Below, piece by piece: positions 28,296 through 36,143 of a DNA stretch of 64,000 bases. A program made the position numbers and the translations under genes. The stretch is taken from the NCBI GenBank assembly GCA_963844855.1, contig CAWJQP010000016.1:89632-153631 (forward strand). The letters run 5' to 3'. Numbering within the stretch: position 1 is the first letter of the stretch; the number at the start of each line of letters is the position of its first letter. Origin of the DNA: DASQDN01 sp963844855. Lineage in GTDB: Bacteria > Acidobacteriota > Terriglobia > Bryobacterales > Bryobacteraceae. The notes beneath the pieces were generated by a model. The model worked only from the letters and a program-made list of their open reading frames with translations. It had not been told where the DNA came from and did no database searches.

Positions 28296-29921
28296 TCAGG
28301 CAGACTCGAGGACCATATCGATGGCTCCGCAGGGGCACTCCTCCGCACATAAGCCGCAGCCTTTGCAAAAGTCGTAATTGAACCGGAACCGCAATCCGGG
28401 ACCGAGCTTGATCACCGCATTATCCGGGCAAACTCCGTAGCAGTTGTCACACTCGAAGCAGTTGCCACACGAAAGACACCTACGGGCTTCGAACAAGGCA
28501 TTGTTTTCGTCCAGACCTCCGGCAACCTCTTCGAATGTCGACTGCCGCCGGATCAGATCCAGCACCGGCTGAACCGTAGGCGGCGCGTCCGAGTAGTACC
28601 ACGTGTTCAGCTTGTCGAATGAGGCTAGTTCATGCTTTGACAGAACCGGATGCTGTGTTTTGCGCAGATATGTGTCAATGCACGCAGCCGCTTTGCGTCC
28701 GTGACCAGCCGCTACCGTAACTGTGCGCTCGCAAGGCACCATGTCCCCACCCGCAAATACGCCAGGATGACCGGTCATCATCATCGCGTTGACTTTGACT
28801 TCACCATCTTCAAACTCCAGCCCACTTACATTTCGCAGAAACGACAGATCGACGTCCTGTCCGAGCGCGAGAATGAGCGAGTCGGCCTCTATGGTCTCCA
28901 CTTCTCCTGTCGGTTGGGGGAAGCCGGAATCGTCGAGTCGCATCTTCTCGACAACGAAGGTTTTCTCACCTGCCTCGCGGATCGTGGATAGCCATTTCAT
29001 TTGGACGCCCTCTTCAAGCGCCTCACGCACTTCAAAATCGTGCGCGCTCATCGTCTGGCGAGTACGCCTGTAGATGAGGAGCGTATCCGTCGCGCCAAGG
29101 CGCTTGGCCGTCCTTGCGACATCGATTGCCGTATTGCCGCCGCCGTAAACGATCACACGCCGTCCGATCTGCGGAGGATTTTCACTTTCCATTCCACGCA
29201 ACACAGACACGGCGTCCAGGATGCGACCGGCATCTCCCGCTGGAATCGAAACGCGGCGGGCGATGTGGGCTCCCACCGCCAGAAACACAGCGTCGAATCT
29301 CCCTTCCGCCATCACGAGAGCCAAGTCGTCAACCTTTCGGTTCAGCACGATCTCGACGCCGATCGCCTGGATGCGGGCGATCTCCGCGTCCAGGATGTTG
29401 CGCGGTAGGCGGTACTTCGGGATGCCAAAGCGCATCATCCCACCTGCAGCAGGACCAGCGTCGTAAATCGTGGCTTGGTGGCCCATTCGCGCCAGGTGAT
29501 AGGCAGCACACAAGCCCGAAGGACCAGCTCCAATCACCAAGACCCGTTTTCCTGTGCTCTGTGCGTTAGCCTCGAATTTCCACCCCAAGCGGAGGGCCTC
29601 ATCGCCGAGAAATCGCTCAACCGCGTGAATATTCACGGGCTGATCGAGGCTCCCGCGGTTGCAGCTCGACTCGCACGCGTGGTAGCAAACCCGACCCATG
29701 ATCGCCGGAAACGGGTTCGTCTCGACGAGCAATCTCCATGCAGCCTCGTATTCCCCTGCCTCTGCTTGGTACAGCCACGCCTGAATGTTTTCGCCGGCGG
29801 GACAGGCCTGATTACATGGTGGCAGGCGGTCCACGTAGACCGGCTTCTTCACACGCCACGAGCCAGTATGGTTCGCTAAGCTTGATCCCGGATCCAGAGT
29901 GATTGCAAATGGTTTTCGCAT
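28296..29921 (-). CDS. GltD-like FAD/NAD(P) oxidoreductase with C-terminal ferredoxin domain
   Basis: A 541-aa protein. The N-terminal Fe-S region has CNQACPAGENIQAW and CYHACESSC. The FAD fold has VLVIGAGPSGLCAAYHLA; the NAD(P) fold has VIVYGGGNTAIDVARTAKR; GVFAGGDM closes the core. A C-terminal part has CLSCGNCFECDNCYGVCP and CKGCGLCAEECP, i.e. two [4Fe-4S] clusters. It likely passes electrons between NAD(P)H and the ferredoxin clusters of the oxidoreductase encoded upstream, acting as a delta-like subunit. It starts 4 nt after porB. A diverged 266-bp copy of part of this gene lies at 38974-39239. Confidence 0.85.
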   Translation of the reverse strand: MRKPFAITLDPGSSLANHTGSWRVKKPVYVDRLPPCNQACPAGENIQAWLYQAEAGEYEAAWRLLVETNPFPAIMGRVCYHACESSCNRGSLDQPVNIHAVERFLGDEALRLGWKFEANAQSTGKRVLVIGAGPSGLCAAYHLARMGHQATIYDAGPAAGGMMRFGIPKYRLPRNILDAEIARIQAIGVEIVLNRKVDDLALVMAEGRFDAVFLAVGAHIARRVSIPAGDAGRILDAVSVLRGMESENPPQIGRRVIVYGGGNTAIDVARTAKRLGATDTLLIYRRTRQTMSAHDFEVREALEEGVQMKWLSTIREAGEKTFVVEKMRLDDSGFPQPTGEVETIEADSLILALGQDVDLSFLRNVSGLEFEDGEVKVNAMMMTGHPGVFAGGDMVPCERTVTVAAGHGRKAAACIDTYLRKTQHPVLSKHELASFDKLNTWYYSDAPPTVQPVLDLIRRQSTFEEVAGGLDENNALFEARRCLSCGNCFECDNCYGVCPDNAVIKLGPGLRFRFNYDFCKGCGLCAEECPCGAIDMVLESA

Positions 29922-29925
29922 CGTC

Positions 29926-30921
29926 TCACCTCTCCACCGGCAACCGGAACTTCAGAATGTTGCGATCCGCGATGGCCTGAATCCGCGCGATGCGATCCCT
30001 GTCAAGCGCAGGCGAGAACAGGTGAGCAAAGCGCTTCTGCAGGCGCAGGTACTTTTCCACCGGTTCCTTTACGCGGATCGCCGTGCTGTCCACGATTTCG
30101 CCGAACTCGGCTTCGAAAAGCGGGAAGAGTCCTGTCAGAATCGCCAGCCGCGCGAGCTTAATCGTGTCGTGCGGCTCGGCGCCCCAGCCGAGTGGACAGG
30201 GAACGTGGATGTGGACGTACCTCGCGCCCTGGATCAGTACCGCCTTCTCGATCTTCCGCTCCAAATCACGGAGATCAGCGACCGATGCGGTTGCAGCATA
30301 AGGAATGTGGTGCGCCATTGCAATGAGCGGCACGCTCTTACCCTGTCCGAACGAGGCGCCCTTCTCAGGTCCAACTGCGGGAGTGGTAGCCGTTCGCGCG
30401 GCTGGAGGCGTGGCGCTCGACCGCTGAACGCCCGTGTTCATGTAGGCCTCGTTGTCATAGCATATGTAAAGGACATCGTCGTTGCGCTCGAACATTCCCG
30501 AAAGGCAGCCCAGTCCAATGTCGGTTGTGCCGCCGTCTCCACCCTGTGCGACTACGCGAACCTCGTTCCGCCTCTTCACCTTGAGCGCAGCCGCCACGCC
30601 CGTAGCCACCGCCGCAGCGTTACCGAAGAGCGAGTGCATCCACGGCAGTTGCCAGGAGGTTTCCGGAAACGGTGTCGAAAAAACCTCTAGGCACCCAGTC
30701 GCGTTCACGACGATGATCTTACCGTCCGTGGCGCGCATGGCAGCGTCGATCGCATATCGCGCCCCGAGCGCTTCCCCACACCCCTGACACGCACGATGCC
30801 CGCAGTTCAGCGCATTCGCCCGGTGCAAGTCCGACTGTACCGATCGATCAGATTCGTCGAGCAGACGATTGCCGATCGTAAAGGTCCCCGTTTGATAGAA
30901 CTTGATTGGCTGCGAGTTCAT
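29926..30921 (-). CDS. porB: 2-oxoacid (pyruvate):ferredoxin oxidoreductase, beta subunit
   Basis: A 331-aa thiamine-diphosphate subunit. It has NCGHRACQGCGEALG (Cys for the proximal [4Fe-4S] cluster), NATGCLEV, the ThDP/Mg motif GGDGGTTDIGLGCLSG with NDDVLYICYDNEAYMNTG, and a late Cys in HVPCPLGW. It forms the catalytic core with the alpha subunit, converting pyruvate and CoA to acetyl-CoA, CO2 and reduced ferredoxin. Close spacing (4 nt on both sides) shows a single operon. Pyruvate is the likely substrate, but related 2-oxoacids cannot be excluded from sequence alone. Confidence 0.88.
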   Translation of the reverse strand: MNSQPIKFYQTGTFTIGNRLLDESDRSVQSDLHRANALNCGHRACQGCGEALGARYAIDAAMRATDGKIIVVNATGCLEVFSTPFPETSWQLPWMHSLFGNAAAVATGVAAALKVKRRNEVRVVAQGGDGGTTDIGLGCLSGMFERNDDVLYICYDNEAYMNTGVQRSSATPPAARTATTPAVGPEKGASFGQGKSVPLIAMAHHIPYAATASVADLRDLERKIEKAVLIQGARYVHIHVPCPLGWGAEPHDTIKLARLAILTGLFPLFEAEFGEIVDSTAIRVKEPVEKYLRLQKRFAHLFSPALDRDRIARIQAIADRNILKFRLPVER

Positions 30922-30925
30922 AAAA

Positions 30926-32176
30926 TCATCCGATTTCTGCTGCTACGAAGCGAAGATCGCGCAGGAGATTCTCCGCTGTGGGTCCGCTTCTTCTGACCCG
31001 CATTTCGCGCTCCAGATGCCGCTCAATCAGCTCGCAGTTCAGGTCGAGGAAAACCGGCTCGGGTGAAACCTCGCCCCTGCTTTCGAAGCAGCGCCGCAAC
31101 GATGCTTTGGTTATCGCCCGGCCACCCAATCCTGCGATGAAAGTCTGCACCTGGATGTTCAGGCCGGACACTGACAGCTGCACATCGTTTGACAAAATTC
31201 CGCCGAGTCCGACGGCAAGGGATTTTTCAATCACGATTACTCGTGTTGCGCCTTGCAGCGCGGCTCGCAGAGACGCCAACGGAAACGGCCGGAATGAAGA
31301 GATGCTGACGCTTCCAATTCGCATCCCGGTCTCACGCAGGTCGTCCACAACATCCTGAATCGTGCCGTTTACCGATCCGAGAGCAACGACGACGCATTCA
31401 GCGCCATCGGTTCTGTATGTTCTCAGCAACCCGCCCGAGTGTCTGCCGAACTGTGTAAAGAATTCAGCGCTCAGTTCCGGAATTCGATCGAGTGCCCGCA
31501 ATTGTTTGTGGTGCGCAAGATACCGTACCTCCATGAAGGCTTCCGGCCCTACCATGGCGCCGATGGAGACTGGCTCTCCGGGATCGAGCACTTGTCTCGG
31601 CTCGAAGGGCGGCAGATACGTGTCGACCTGCTCCTGGCTCGGGAGGTCCACACGCTCGTATGCGTGTGTGAGGATAAAGCCGTCCATGCAGACCATGACT
31701 GGACAAGAAAGCTCCTCGGCGAGCCTGAAGGCCTGAAGGTGAAGATCGGTGGCCTCCTGGTTTGACTCGGCGTAGAGTTGGATCCAGCCCGCATCGCGCA
31801 TTGACATCGCATCGGAGTGGTCGTTCCAGATATTGATTGGGGCGCCGATTGCTCGGTTGCCGATGGTCATCACAATCGGCAGCCCGAGGCCGGACGCGTT
31901 GTACACGGCTTCGGCCATGAATAGCAGCCCTTGGCTTGCGGTCGCCGTGTAGGAGCGAGCCCCCGCTCCGGATGCCCCGATCGCAACCGACAGCGCTGCG
32001 AATTCGGATTCGACATTGATGAACTCGCAGCCGGATAGTTGCCCGGTTCGCACCATCTCGCTCAATGCCTCCACAATGTGGGTCTGTGGGGTGATGGGAT
32101 AGGCGCAGATTACTTCGGGCCGGCACATCGCCACGGCTTCCGCCACCGCGCGCGATCCTTCGATTTGCCTCAACAT
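30926..32176 (-). CDS. porA: 2-oxoacid (pyruvate):ferredoxin oxidoreductase, alpha subunit
   Basis: A 416-aa subunit with the pyrimidine-binding region CAYPITPQTHIVEALSEM and ECEF-like INVESEFAALSVAIGASGAGARSYTATASQGLLFMAEA, both diagnostic. NIWNDHSDAMSMRDAGWIQLY and the domain II segment VIVIEKSLAVGLGGILSNDV follow. The length is normal for separate alpha subunits. Its start overlaps the end of porG by 7 nt, and porB follows after 4 nt. The enzyme is oxygen-sensitive in most organisms, so the operon suggests anaerobic or microaerobic pyruvate metabolism. Confidence 0.9.
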   Translation of the reverse strand: MLRQIEGSRAVAEAVAMCRPEVICAYPITPQTHIVEALSEMVRTGQLSGCEFINVESEFAALSVAIGASGAGARSYTATASQGLLFMAEAVYNASGLGLPIVMTIGNRAIGAPINIWNDHSDAMSMRDAGWIQLYAESNQEATDLHLQAFRLAEELSCPVMVCMDGFILTHAYERVDLPSQEQVDTYLPPFEPRQVLDPGEPVSIGAMVGPEAFMEVRYLAHHKQLRALDRIPELSAEFFTQFGRHSGGLLRTYRTDGAECVVVALGSVNGTIQDVVDDLRETGMRIGSVSISSFRPFPLASLRAALQGATRVIVIEKSLAVGLGGILSNDVQLSVSGLNIQVQTFIAGLGGRAITKASLRRCFESRGEVSPEPVFLDLNCELIERHLEREMRVRRSGPTAENLLRDLRFVAAEIG

Positions 32177-32760
32177 GCGATGACCTCCCGTGACTCAGTT
32201 GCGGACCGGAGAACAGTTTCATAGGCAGCCTTCGCCGCGGCCGCGTTCTTCTCTCCGATACTGCCTGGGAACTTGGCCCGAATCGATTCGAGGACGGAAT
32301 CGAGGTCAAGAAGACCGGAGAGAGCAACGAATGCCCCGAGCAGCGCGGCATTCGGCGCCGGCCGGCCCAAATGGCAAGTGGCTATCTCGCTGGCCGGCAC
32401 TGCACAGCAATGCCGCGACGGCAGTTTGCGAGTTAGTTCATCCAATCCAACGGCCTGGAAATCGCGCGCCGAGTTCAGCAGGACGTAGCCGTCGTGGGCC
32501 AAGCCCTCGAACAGATTGGTTGCATGCAACAGCGTTGGATCCTGGATGATTAGCGCATCCGGCTTGCTGATGGGTTCCCTGGACCGGATTGGCTTGTCGT
32601 CAATACGGCAGAATGAGATCACCGGCGCTCCCATTCGCTCGGAGCCGAAGCTTGGAAATGCCTGCGCGTGTTTACCACGAAGGAAAGCCGCCACCGACAG
32701 CATTTCCGCAGCTGATACTACGCCTTGACCGCCTCGGCCGTGAAATCGTATTTCGAACAT
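32170..32760 (-). CDS. porG: 2-oxoacid (pyruvate):ferredoxin oxidoreductase, gamma subunit
   Basis: A 196-aa subunit starting MFEIRFHGRGGQGVVSAAEM, the standard gamma signature, followed by GKHAQAFPSFGSERMGAPV. The ATG at 32760 starts the conserved domain; no Shine-Dalgarno sequence precedes it. A GTG at 32826 would add 22 unconserved residues. It is the first gene of porG-porA-porB-FAD protein. A weaker sigma-54-type motif lies at 32776-32791, which would leave a leader of only about 5 nt, so either translation is leaderless or that motif is fortuitous. Confidence 0.88.
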   Translation of the reverse strand: MFEIRFHGRGGQGVVSAAEMLSVAAFLRGKHAQAFPSFGSERMGAPVISFCRIDDKPIRSREPISKPDALIIQDPTLLHATNLFEGLAHDGYVLLNSARDFQAVGLDELTRKLPSRHCCAVPASEIATCHLGRPAPNAALLGAFVALSGLLDLDSVLESIRAKFPGSIGEKNAAAAKAAYETVLRSATESREVIAC

Positions 32761-32775
32761 AGCTACGCAGAGATG

Positions 32776-32791
32776 GGCACTTGAGGGGCCA
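32776..32791 (-). promoter_or_regulatory. weak sigma-54-type promoter candidate for the por operon
   Basis: On the minus strand TGGCCCCTCAAGTGCC has GG-N10-GC spacing but GTGC instead of TTGC. It lies 15 nt from the porG ATG, closer than the other sites. Confidence 0.35.
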
Positions 32792-32891
32792 TTCGGTATC
32801 TGGGTTGAGAAAATGACGCGATACACGGACCGTCGTCGTCAAACACGAATTCGCTCAAGTACTTCGGAGGAATGCCCGCGGTTCAGTTGTG

Positions 32892-33344
32892 CTATTTGAC
32901 GCTAACTTGGGTCAATTCACTCGATGGTCCCGTTGCGAGTTCGCCATCAACTGGCGTGATAATGTCCAGTTCGATCGCCGGCGGATTGAGCAGGGTGTTG
33001 TGAATCAGGCACGAGTGGATGGCGCGAACGACACCTTCGCGACGGTGGTTATCAATTGCGGCGGGAAGACGAACCTCGACCCTAAATGAACCGAGCCTGG
33101 CAGGAGACTTTGCTTTCTCTGCGGTCACCTTAATTCGCATTCCGGAAGCGGGTAACTGTCGCTTGTTCAGATACTCGGCTGCGTAGTAGCCGGCGCAGGT
33201 TCCAAGCGAGGCGAGCATCAGTTCAGGCGGTGTGATGCCTTCGTCGAAACCGCCATTCTCTTCGGGCTGATCGCATAGAATCGCGTGGTTTCGCGCGCGA
33301 ACCTCGAATTGCACGGCCCCCAGATACTCGACTGTGACTTCCAT
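32892..33344 (-). CDS. OsmC family peroxide/stress protein
   Basis: A 150-aa protein of OsmC/Ohr type: MEVTVEYLGAVQFEVRARNH, then GGFDEGITPPELMLASLGTCAGYYAAEYL with one of the two redox Cys (GTCAGY), and the second in AIHSCLIHN. These two Cys reduce organic hydroperoxides in characterised relatives. The ATG at 33344 has GGAGATCAATT upstream. An extended frame to 33515 was rejected because it passes through a sigma-54-type promoter at 33371-33386. The gene is monocistronic, divergent from nothing and about 130 nt upstream of the por operon. Confidence 0.85.
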   Translation of the reverse strand: MEVTVEYLGAVQFEVRARNHAILCDQPEENGGFDEGITPPELMLASLGTCAGYYAAEYLNKRQLPASGMRIKVTAEKAKSPARLGSFRVEVRLPAAIDNHRREGVVRAIHSCLIHNTLLNPPAIELDIITPVDGELATGPSSELTQVSVK

Positions 33345-33370
33345 AATTGATCTCCAACGGATAGAAGCAC

Positions 33371-33386
33371 TGCATGTGGAACGCCA
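33371..33386 (-). promoter_or_regulatory. sigma-54-type promoter candidate for the OsmC gene
   Basis: On the minus strand TGGCGTTCCACATGCA has GG-N10-GC spacing, with a preceding T giving TTGGC as in the consensus -24 element. It ends 26 nt before the ATG. Confidence 0.65.
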
Positions 33387-33868
33387 ATGGTCGCCGGGCG
33401 GCCGCATCGGATCTTTGAATATGCGCGGGCAGGCTTCCGCGAAGTTAACGCATCCCTTCCCACATAGTCCGCTCTGCGGATCGTGGATCGAACACGACCT
33501 GTGACGTTGTGTCAAAGCGGATAGTTGCCCTGCGGCTCAGGTCATATGTAAGATTCGAGATTTGACCGTGCGCATTCGCGTGTCCGATGACTCACCACCG
33601 CAGATCAAATCCGCCGTACTTTCCTGTTATCGCCACCCTCAGGCCCTACCCTCGGACATCTCATCAGTCGCCGTTACACCCTCAAATGCCTCAGGTCGGT
33701 TTCAAAAGTGCACGGGAGGGCAGTATTTCGGGGCACTATTGTTCTAAGGTGGATAAGCAGTATAGGAACTGCTGTGTCGTTCCAAACGGTGTATCGTGCA
33801 ATTGCTTTGAACTCTCGACTAAGCGGAAGCGCTATGATGCCGAATTCTCCATGGAGAGATTCGGCATC

Positions 33869-34285
33869 CTAGCGCATCACATCGAGGCCGCTGCACTTAG
33901 TTGGACCCTCGGGGCCGAAGGTGCTGACGATCACATGACCGCCGGTTTCATCGCCGATGCGACATTGCGAACATACGCAAGCCAGCATCTCGGCAAAGTT
34001 CGACAAGGGCGTTGGGTTCTCGTAAGGATGAGCCGAGTTCACGTTGAAGAAGCCTCCGCCATTGGTCCCCAGTTGCTTGATGGCGATCTGCGATGCGGCC
34101 AGGCCCATCGGCAGCAACGTCTTGGCGCCGGCGACTGACTTGTATGAATCGAGGTTCTGAATCACACCCTGTGAAACCAGTAGTACGGTGAGCAGGATGG
34201 CGAGGGGCGCAAGAATGTAAACGGTGCTTCGCACCATGTCTACCCAGAAGTTACTAACCCGTGTGCGGCGCAAAAAGAGATCCAT
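33869..34285 (-). pseudogene. kdpA: fragment of potassium-transporting ATPase subunit KdpA
   Basis: About 100 codons match an internal part of KdpA: NFWVDMVRSTVYILAPLAIL, LLVSQGVIQNL, LLPMGLAASQIAIKQLGTNG, GGFFNVNSAHPYENPTPLSN, ending with FAEML. After residue ~101 (33982) the frame continues into unrelated sequence. Full KdpA is about 560 aa, and no kdpB, kdpC or kdpD is nearby, so this is an orphan fragment. The selectivity-filter segment GTNGGGFFN is intact. Confidence 0.8.
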
Positions 34286-34309
34286 GGCGAAAGTATTGTG
34301 CTGCAGAAC

Positions 34310-34330
34310 GTTCGCGAACGGTTCGCGAAC
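34310..34330. repeat. two adjacent 10-bp palindromes
   Basis: GTTCGCGAAC occurs at 34310-34319 and again at 34321-34330, one base apart, so the centres are 11 bp (one helical turn) apart. A partial copy (GTTCGCGAAC then GGTTCGC) lies at 24425-24441. This arrangement resembles a tandem operator. Confidence 0.55.
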
Positions 34331-34574
34331 CTACCTCCGAGATTCGGATTGAATTTCTGCGCACGACAGCCCTGAGCCACTGCTCAACGCGGCGTTTCAT
34401 CACACACAACCCCCTGTACGCACAGTAGTGACGGGATCGCCCCGGCTGCTATCCCAGGCTGAGAGCAGCGAAATAATCTTCAAGACTGAAGCGCTGGCAT
34501 AAGATGAACTCAGTCACTTTATACTCGATTTCGACTGAGTTCGGGAGACGCTCCTGATCTCGCACGGAGGGTGC

Positions 34575-35984
34575 ATGCCAGGAACAGGTGCTGAGCCGAA
34601 ACGACAGGTTTCAGAACGTGTGTCGATCGACGACAATCGGCGCACCGACGGAATGACCAAAGGTCATCAGCGTCGGTTGCGCGGTCCCATGCTCATCGAG
34701 TTCACCATTGAGCGAGAAATCCTGCAGAGCGAGAAACGGCGCGTGATGCTGATGATTGCTGTGCTCTCGCTGCTCCTTCTGTTTACGCTCACGATCTTCC
34801 TGGCACCACAGCTTTACACGCCTGACTCTCGTTCCCGGCTGAGATCCGTCTACTGGCCCCTCAGTCTCATAGTGATGTCGTACCTGGTGTATGAGGGTGT
34901 GATCCTACTCTGGCTTGGACGGCTGCTCGCAACAAATCGGACGCCCCACAAAGCATACCGGTATGCAAACGTTCTGATTGAAGTCAGCCTTCCTACGGCC
35001 GGAATGCTGGTTGGCGGGTTGATCTCCGACCCTCTGTCCACCCTCGCCGGGTCATCACCGTTTGTCTATTTCCTCTTCATCGTACTCGTGTCCCTGAATC
35101 TCGACTTTCACTTGTGCCTGTTTGCCGGAGCCACAGCATGTATCGAATTTCTCACGATCAGCCTGTTCCTCGTCTCAAAGAGCACCGGCATCCCGAATTC
35201 GGGGATTCCGGTCCTCTCAATGCTCGTCTCGCCACATCAGTATGTCTTCAAAGGCACTCTGCTGCTTACCGCTGGCCTGATTACGGGCTTTGTAGCTAGT
35301 CAGATCCGGCGACAACTGGGGCGTGTCGTCCATACGCTCCAGGAGCGCGACAAAGCAATCAGCATATTCGGTCAGCACGTTTCTCCGCAAGTTGCGGAGT
35401 TGCTTTTGAGACAACCTGTCGACTACACCGGCCAGGAACGTTACGTGTGTGTGATGTTTCTCGACATACGGGACTTCAGCAAACTGTCGAGTGAGCGAAC
35501 GGCACCAGAGGTCGTCGAGTTTCTAAACACCCTTTTCGGACCCATGATTCCAATCATCAACAAACATTCCGGCGTGGTGAACAAATTTCTCGGCGACGGT
35601 TTTATGGCGGTTTTTGGCGCACCCTTGGATGATGGACAGCAGTGCAGACACGCGATCGACGCTGCTCTCGAGATCCTCCGCGAACTGGAAACGCTGAACG
35701 ACGAAGGAAAAATCCCTCACACGCGGGTCGGCATGGGTCTTCACTTCGGTCAGGCAGTCACCGGCAATGTCGGCACGGTCGACCGCAAGGAATACACGAT
35801 CATAGGCGACGTAGTCAACCTGGCCTCCCGGATCGAGCAGGCCAACAAACCGCTCGCGTCTCAGTTGCTGGTGTCCGAGGCTGTTGCAAATGCCATTCGC
35901 AACGACGGTTTCACATCGACCGACATGGGGCTGGTTGAGTTGAAAGGTCAACCCCAGCCGGTCCGCCTGTACAAGATCGCCTGA
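34575..35984 (+). CDS. membrane-bound class III adenylate/guanylate cyclase
   Basis: A 469-aa protein. A short N-terminal cytoplasmic part is followed by about six membrane helices (residues ~60-245: MLMIAVLSLLLLFTLTIFL, PLSLIVMSYLVYEGVILLWL, and so on). A linker helix then leads to a class III cyclase domain (~275-460). The metal-binding Asp are in CVMFLDIRDFSKLS and NKFLGDGFMAVFG; the substrate and transition-state region is KEYTIIGDVVNLASRIEQANK. It would make cAMP (or cGMP) in response to a membrane signal. The ATG at 34575 has GGAGG seven bases upstream. The gene stands alone; its partner receptor is not evident. Confidence 0.88.
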   Translation: MPGTGAEPKRQVSERVSIDDNRRTDGMTKGHQRRLRGPMLIEFTIEREILQSEKRRVMLMIAVLSLLLLFTLTIFLAPQLYTPDSRSRLRSVYWPLSLIVMSYLVYEGVILLWLGRLLATNRTPHKAYRYANVLIEVSLPTAGMLVGGLISDPLSTLAGSSPFVYFLFIVLVSLNLDFHLCLFAGATACIEFLTISLFLVSKSTGIPNSGIPVLSMLVSPHQYVFKGTLLLTAGLITGFVASQIRRQLGRVVHTLQERDKAISIFGQHVSPQVAELLLRQPVDYTGQERYVCVMFLDIRDFSKLSSERTAPEVVEFLNTLFGPMIPIINKHSGVVNKFLGDGFMAVFGAPLDDGQQCRHAIDAALEILRELETLNDEGKIPHTRVGMGLHFGQAVTGNVGTVDRKEYTIIGDVVNLASRIEQANKPLASQLLVSEAVANAIRNDGFTSTDMGLVELKGQPQPVRLYKIA

Positions 35985-36143
35985 CCGTCAACGCTGGCGG
36001 CGCAGGTCGGGCAGGTGAATAACCCAGAATTACTTCGCGTCGCAGCGGTCCTGATTAGTCCGCATCGCCAACAACGGCAGCAAGCGCTCTTCTGCATGGA
36101 CCATTTCGACTTCCGCAGTCTGGACCGGCACGGCAAAAGAGCT

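Noticed and set aside
28650..29879. Long plus-strand frames opposite the FAD oxidoreductase and other por genes
   Set aside because: Shadows of the coding strand with no own domains or start signals.
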